Positions 59,401 to 64,000 of a stretch of DNA of 64,000 nt are shown in pieces. The position numbers and the translations under genes were made by a program. How positions within the stretch are numbered: the first letter of the stretch is position 1; the number at the start of each line of letters is the position of its first letter. A model generated the notes under the pieces. It was not told the DNA's origin. It was given only the letters and a program-made list of their open reading frames with translations, and ran no database searches. The DNA is taken from NCBI RefSeq assembly GCF_964204645.1, contig NC_134030.1, positions 9,980,278 through 10,044,277 of the forward strand, in the 5' to 3' direction. The DNA is from Tubulanus polymorphus (Eukaryota > Nemertea > Palaeonemertea > Tubulaniformes > Tubulanidae).

Positions 59401-60429
59401 GTGGTCCGGTGTAAGTTTTTTTTGTGTGGATTTTTTCGTTATATCGCATCATTGGTACTGTGGATGTTCACTATGGTTGGTGGAAATGGTAAAAAGAAAC
59501 GCAATAAGTCTGGATCTGATGTTACCGCGGTAAAACGTCGTGATCAGAAAAAGACCCCTAACAAGAATCCAGAATGTACTGGTGACATAGGTGACTGTTC
59601 ATCCGAATCGAGTGATCACGGTGATAAGCCTAATATAGACAGCGGAAATGACAGCAATGCGAGTCTCGGTGATATTGTTGCTATGTTGAGCGACATGTCA
59701 ACGAAATTAAATCGGTTGGAGCCAATCGAAAAGGCAATGGAAAATCTGTGCACAAAATATGACCAAGTGTCGACTGATAACAAAATCACGAATGAAAAAA
59801 TCGGTACATTGACCGCCGAAGTTGGCCGTTTACGCATGGAAAACGTGAAGTTGAGCAATACCGTGCTCGACTTACAATCACGATCTATGAGGGATAACCT
59901 CCTCTTTTTCGGCGTGCAGGAGGAAAAAGATGAAATCGTGGCAGATAGAATCTACAACATTTTAACGTCGGAGGCTGGAATAAATGATGCGCGTGACAGA
60001 ATAAAGTTTGTACGTGCACACCGTGTCGGAAAATATAGTGCTGGAACTGTGCGACCGATTGTCGTTAAGTTCCACTTTTACCCTGATAGGGAAGAAATTC
60101 GTGGAAAATCCGCACTTCTGAAATCTCGTGGTCTTAGAATCGCCCAACAAGTCCCTAAAGAAATCCGAGAACGTAGAAAAGCGTACAACAACGTTGTGGA
60201 GGAGGCAATTACCAGAGGTGATAAATTTCATTTCATTGGAGACAAACTTTACCTGAACAACCGCTTGTTCCAATTCAATGAGAAAGATTCAACGACACCC
60301 CCATCCAGACTTAATAAGAACGGGCTGGACAGCCAGATTGTTATCGATCGCGAACAGAGGCACAATAGCGATGTCCGTGACGTGAGTGATGCCTTGCGCG
60401 AGGCACGTGCCACCCTCGATATGGAATAG
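59401..60429 (+). CDS. LINE ORF1 protein (coiled coil plus RNA-binding domain)
   Basis: 342 residues; the likelier start is the ATG at 59473 (MVGGNGKKKRNKSG), giving a basic N-terminus. A coiled coil runs from about LNRLEPIEKAMENL to LRMENVKLSNTVLDLQSRS. It is followed by an RRM-like segment starting MRDNLLFFGV and a conserved KFVRAHRVGK...RPIVVKFHF part, the layout of L1-type ORF1 RNA chaperones. It ends in TAG at 60427-60429 in the same frame as ORF2. Confidence 0.8.
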   Translation: MVRCKFFLCGFFRYIASLVLWMFTMVGGNGKKKRNKSGSDVTAVKRRDQKKTPNKNPECTGDIGDCSSESSDHGDKPNIDSGNDSNASLGDIVAMLSDMSTKLNRLEPIEKAMENLCTKYDQVSTDNKITNEKIGTLTAEVGRLRMENVKLSNTVLDLQSRSMRDNLLFFGVQEEKDEIVADRIYNILTSEAGINDARDRIKFVRAHRVGKYSAGTVRPIVVKFHFYPDREEIRGKSALLKSRGLRIAQQVPKEIRERRKAYNNVVEEAITRGDKFHFIGDKLYLNNRLFQFNEKDSTTPPSRLNKNGLDSQIVIDREQRHNSDVRDVSDALREARATLDME

Positions 60430-63400
60430 GAAAGCGTCGGAAATAATAATAACGCGGAACGATTGAAACTCTGTTTCTTAAATATTAAAGGATTATTCAG
60501 TCGGAAAGCTGGTACACGGACATGTAAACTGGACCTTCCGGAAATCCAGGCTTTATTAGACGTGAATGATATAATCGCATTCGAGGAAACCTGGAACTCT
60601 AAAGACACCGTATTTTCAGTACCCTGTGGATATACGTTTTTTCAAAGTACGAGAATGAAAAACCCTCGCGCGCGTCGAAATTCTGGCGGATTGTTGCTAC
60701 TTTTTAAATCCGAATTACGGCAGGGTATTGAATTATTAGAAAATAACCATCCTGATATTTTATGGGTGAAATTATCAAAAGAATTCTTTAATTTTGAAAG
60801 AGATATGTTTGTTTGTTTAGTGTATGTAGCTTGTGATAATCGTAGCACGGATGACTTCTTTCATGATCTGAGTTGTCAGATACTTGCTCATCAACTTGAT
60901 GGCAATGTATTGGTGGCTGGTGACATAAATGCACGGACCAATGTATACTCGGGTCTCCCTCCCGATCCGGATGCTATTAATATGCAATTCCTTGAGTTCG
61001 AACATGGGGTACGAAAATTACTTGAAGACCATGATATTGACACAACTAGATCACCTCAAGATGATACTGTTAGACCAGATATTAGAGGCATGAATATGAT
61101 AAACATGTGCATAGGTTGTAATTTGTTAATATTAAACGGTCGGGCATTTCAGGATAAATCGGTTGGAAAGTTTACGTGTCATCAACCAGGTGGCAAAAGT
61201 ATGGTCGATTATGTATTAGCCGATTTTAACATGATTGATATACTGTCTGACTTCCACGTGTCTGACGAATTACCTTTCTCTGACCACGCGATAATTTCTT
61301 TTAGTTTGCAGGCTAGGATTGATAAACACGATAATACCTCAAATACAAATTTTACGTCCCATAACAAAACTACTTGTCACAAATTCAAATGGCGTAAAGA
61401 AAGGGAAGTTGAATTTGCTCAGTATATGCATTCAGATGATACCCAATCTTACCTCAACGATATTATAAACAATGCAATGAATAGAGAACATAATGAGTTT
61501 TCAATTAACGAATTGGTTAATGATTTTTCAAAATTCTTCCAGACTGCGGTCGAAAAAGTTCATGGTTCATTTCAAAATTCGAGGAACATGAATAACAATA
61601 GGCCTATATCATGGTATGACGGCTCGTGCAGAAAAGCACGACACCGACACAGATTATACCCGAATGATTTAAACCGATTTCTGGTCAAAGAAGCACGGGA
61701 TAAATACAAGTCCACTATAAATAGTGCTAAAGCATTGTATGATGAACGTATGCTGGATGACCTGCTGAAAGCGCTAGATTCAAATAACCACAGAGATCTA
61801 TGGTCAAAATTTTAAGGGCCCAATGAATACGTTGATACTCAACTAAGCATTGATGACTTATATGAGCATTTTAAAAGTATCTCGTATGAAGATCGCCCTC
61901 CACTGGATGTTGATATCGACGTATCTGATCACATAATTGATCAGCAAATCACATTGGAGGAGGTTAATAGAGCATTTAAAATGCTTAAAAGAAATAAATC
62001 TGCAGGAATAGATGGTATAAAAGGCGAGGTATTTATCGCTGGTGGCAACCCAATTGTTACTCAACTTACTATTCTTTTTAATATTATATTAGATAGTGGA
62101 CGGTATCCCGAATCATGGAGCACTGGCTATATTGTTCCACTACACAAGGGTGGTTCAAACAATTCAGCAAATAATAACAGGGGCATAACCATCTTGTCGG
62201 TATTTGGCAAACTCTTCTCAATAATTTTGAATACTAGATTAACTTCATGGTGTGAGGCATACTCTGTTCTATGGGAGGCGCAAGCTGGCTTTAGGCCAAC
62301 TTATAGTACAACGGACCAAATATTTGTATTGAATTCAGTTATAAATCACCTGTTAAACAAGAATTGCAAATTATACGCGGCCTTCATTGATTTTTCGAAG
62401 GCGTTTGATTTGGTTGACCGCTCGTTATTACTACAATAACTCTCTGTGAGTGGGATCTCGGGTAAAATATTATGTATTATCAATCTATGTATATGTCCAC
62501 AAAATCATGTGTAAGATATCAAAACCATTACTCTGATTATTTCATTTGTGAAACAGGGTGAATGTCTATCACCTTTACTTTTTAGTCTCTTTATCAATGA
62601 TATGGAAAGCTGTGTGAAATCCGGAAATTATGAGGGAATTGATATGGGAACTCTGAAACTATTATTACTCTTATATGCTGATGACACGGTAGTGCTGGCA
62701 GATTCTCCTGACTCTCTTCAAGTGGCGCTCGATAATGTTTATATCTATTGTGAAACCAAACATATTAAGATAAATTATGATAAAACAAAAATAGTTATAT
62801 TTAGGAAATCTGATAACGCTCGGTTATATAAATGGACAATTAACGGTCGAGTACTTGAATGTGTGAGTCATTTCAAATACCTAGGCTTGGTATTTAATTT
62901 TAATGGAAAATTTACTCAAACTATAAACTCGCTAGCAAATAATGGAAAAGCAGCGTATTTCACATTTCGCCTATATCTTTTACGCTACCCAAACATAACA
63001 ACACGCTTAGCATTCAAGTTCTTTAACCCCATGGTTGTACCGGTCTTAAACTATGGATGTCAAATATGGGGGTTTCAGGTAGAGAAGAAATTGGAGCGCA
63101 TTGTTCTTAAATTCTATAAATCTCTACTGGGTGTAAAACAGACCACACCGGACTTTTTTGTCTATGGGGAATTAGGTGAATATCCACTGTTTATTAACCA
63201 GCGACTACAGGTACTGAAATACTGGCTAAAGATCATTAAAACAAAACCTGAAAAATTTTCAAAAAGAGTAAATGATTTCATGTTCACCGAATGTCAAGGT
63301 TCACTTCACATAGTAAATTGGGCATCAAAAGTTAGGGATCTGTTGAATAGCCTGGGATATGGCGAATTCTGGATTAATCAGAGGGTTGAAAACGAATTGT

Positions 63401-63609
63401 GGTTTATCCGTTCAGTCGAGCAACGTATGAAAGATATTTATTGTCAAAATTGGTTTAATGCAATATCTACGTCTAATATAGCGTTATACTATCGGGACTA
63501 TAAAATGACTATCATGTATGAGCCATATCTGGACATGTCAAAATTTATTAGAACTACTATAGCAAGATTTAGGTGTTCAAGTCATGATTTAAAAGTGGAG
63601 ACTGGTAGA

Positions 63610-63633
<24 letters not shown>
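60430..63633 (+). pseudogene. LINE ORF2: APE endonuclease and reverse transcriptase, broken
   Basis: The same frame continues directly after the ORF1 stop. The N-terminal AP-type endonuclease shows LCFLNIKGLF, FEETWNS, VAGDINAR, NGR, VDYVLAD and SDHAIISF. The reverse transcriptase follows with KRNKSAGIDGIKGE, VPLHKGG, NNRGITILSVFGKLFS, QAGFRPTYSTTDQIF, FIDFSKAFD, QGECLSPLLFSLFIND and the catalytic YADDTVVL box. It ends [17 protein letters not shown]. Stops interrupt it at 61813-61815 and 62437-62439. A short shifted and deleted segment lies around 62470-62555, where GTGAAACAGGG appears once although the protein on both sides seems to need it twice. The copy cannot be active. The exact LINE clade is undetermined. 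Confidence 0.88.
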
Positions 63634-63919
<286 letters not shown>

Positions 63920-64000
63920 ACGCACGTCGGTTTTAGAATCAGTTCTCGAAATTGTATGCTCGCTGCAGGGGCAAATCCATCCTCGCTTGCCAGGGGCCTG

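Overview
This window comes from an intron-rich animal nuclear genome, most likely a marine invertebrate. A lophotrochozoan is my guess but is not proven. The basis is canonical GT-AG introns, four multi-exon genes with clear vertebrate counterparts, Penelope-like and LINE retroelements, tRNA-derived SINEs and a dense cover of small inverted-repeat transposons. Coding positions use ordinary animal codons; nothing looks bacterial.

Layout. 1928-14169 (minus) is a complete 16-exon TAX1BP1/CALCOCO-type selective-autophagy receptor: SKICH domain, LC3-binding LVV motif, long coiled coil and two C-terminal zinc fingers. 14170-18571 is intergenic and packed with SINE, MITE and Penelope fragments. 18572-24659 (plus) is an 11-exon gene for a glutamate-rich protein 2 (ERICH2)-like protein. 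26634-27765 (minus) is a single-exon rhodopsin-like GPCR broken by one frameshift. 28107-29809 is a foldback-type transposon whose inverted ends are arrays of 73-bp repeats. 30715-34165 (plus) is PSMD9, a proteasome-assembly PDZ chaperone, in six exons. It converges on SPATA20 (35040-44579, minus, 14 exons), a thioredoxin-domain protein. 44580-50415 has no recognisable gene but holds a degenerate three-copy tandem duplication. 50416-52922 is a Penelope-like element with GIY-YIG endonuclease, flanked by a 14-bp target duplication. 55919-57217 (minus) is an intact single-exon orphan GPCR lacking the DRY arginine. 59401-63633 (plus) is a LINE with ORF1 and ORF2 in one frame, followed by a long TA tract between perfect inverted arms.

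The four conserved genes are unrelated housekeeping or cell-biology genes (autophagy receptor, proteasome assembly, two proteins often linked to sperm or cilia) and show no sign of working as a unit. All four were rebuilt exon by exon: exon phases join without a gap and every product runs from a start to a stop codon. The most notable material is in the repeats: nested MITEs with readable target duplications, a hAT-like family with 5-bp duplications, the foldback element with a 9-bp duplication, hammerhead-ribozyme-like cores in several Penelope ends, and a LINE whose ORF2 has no evident start codon.
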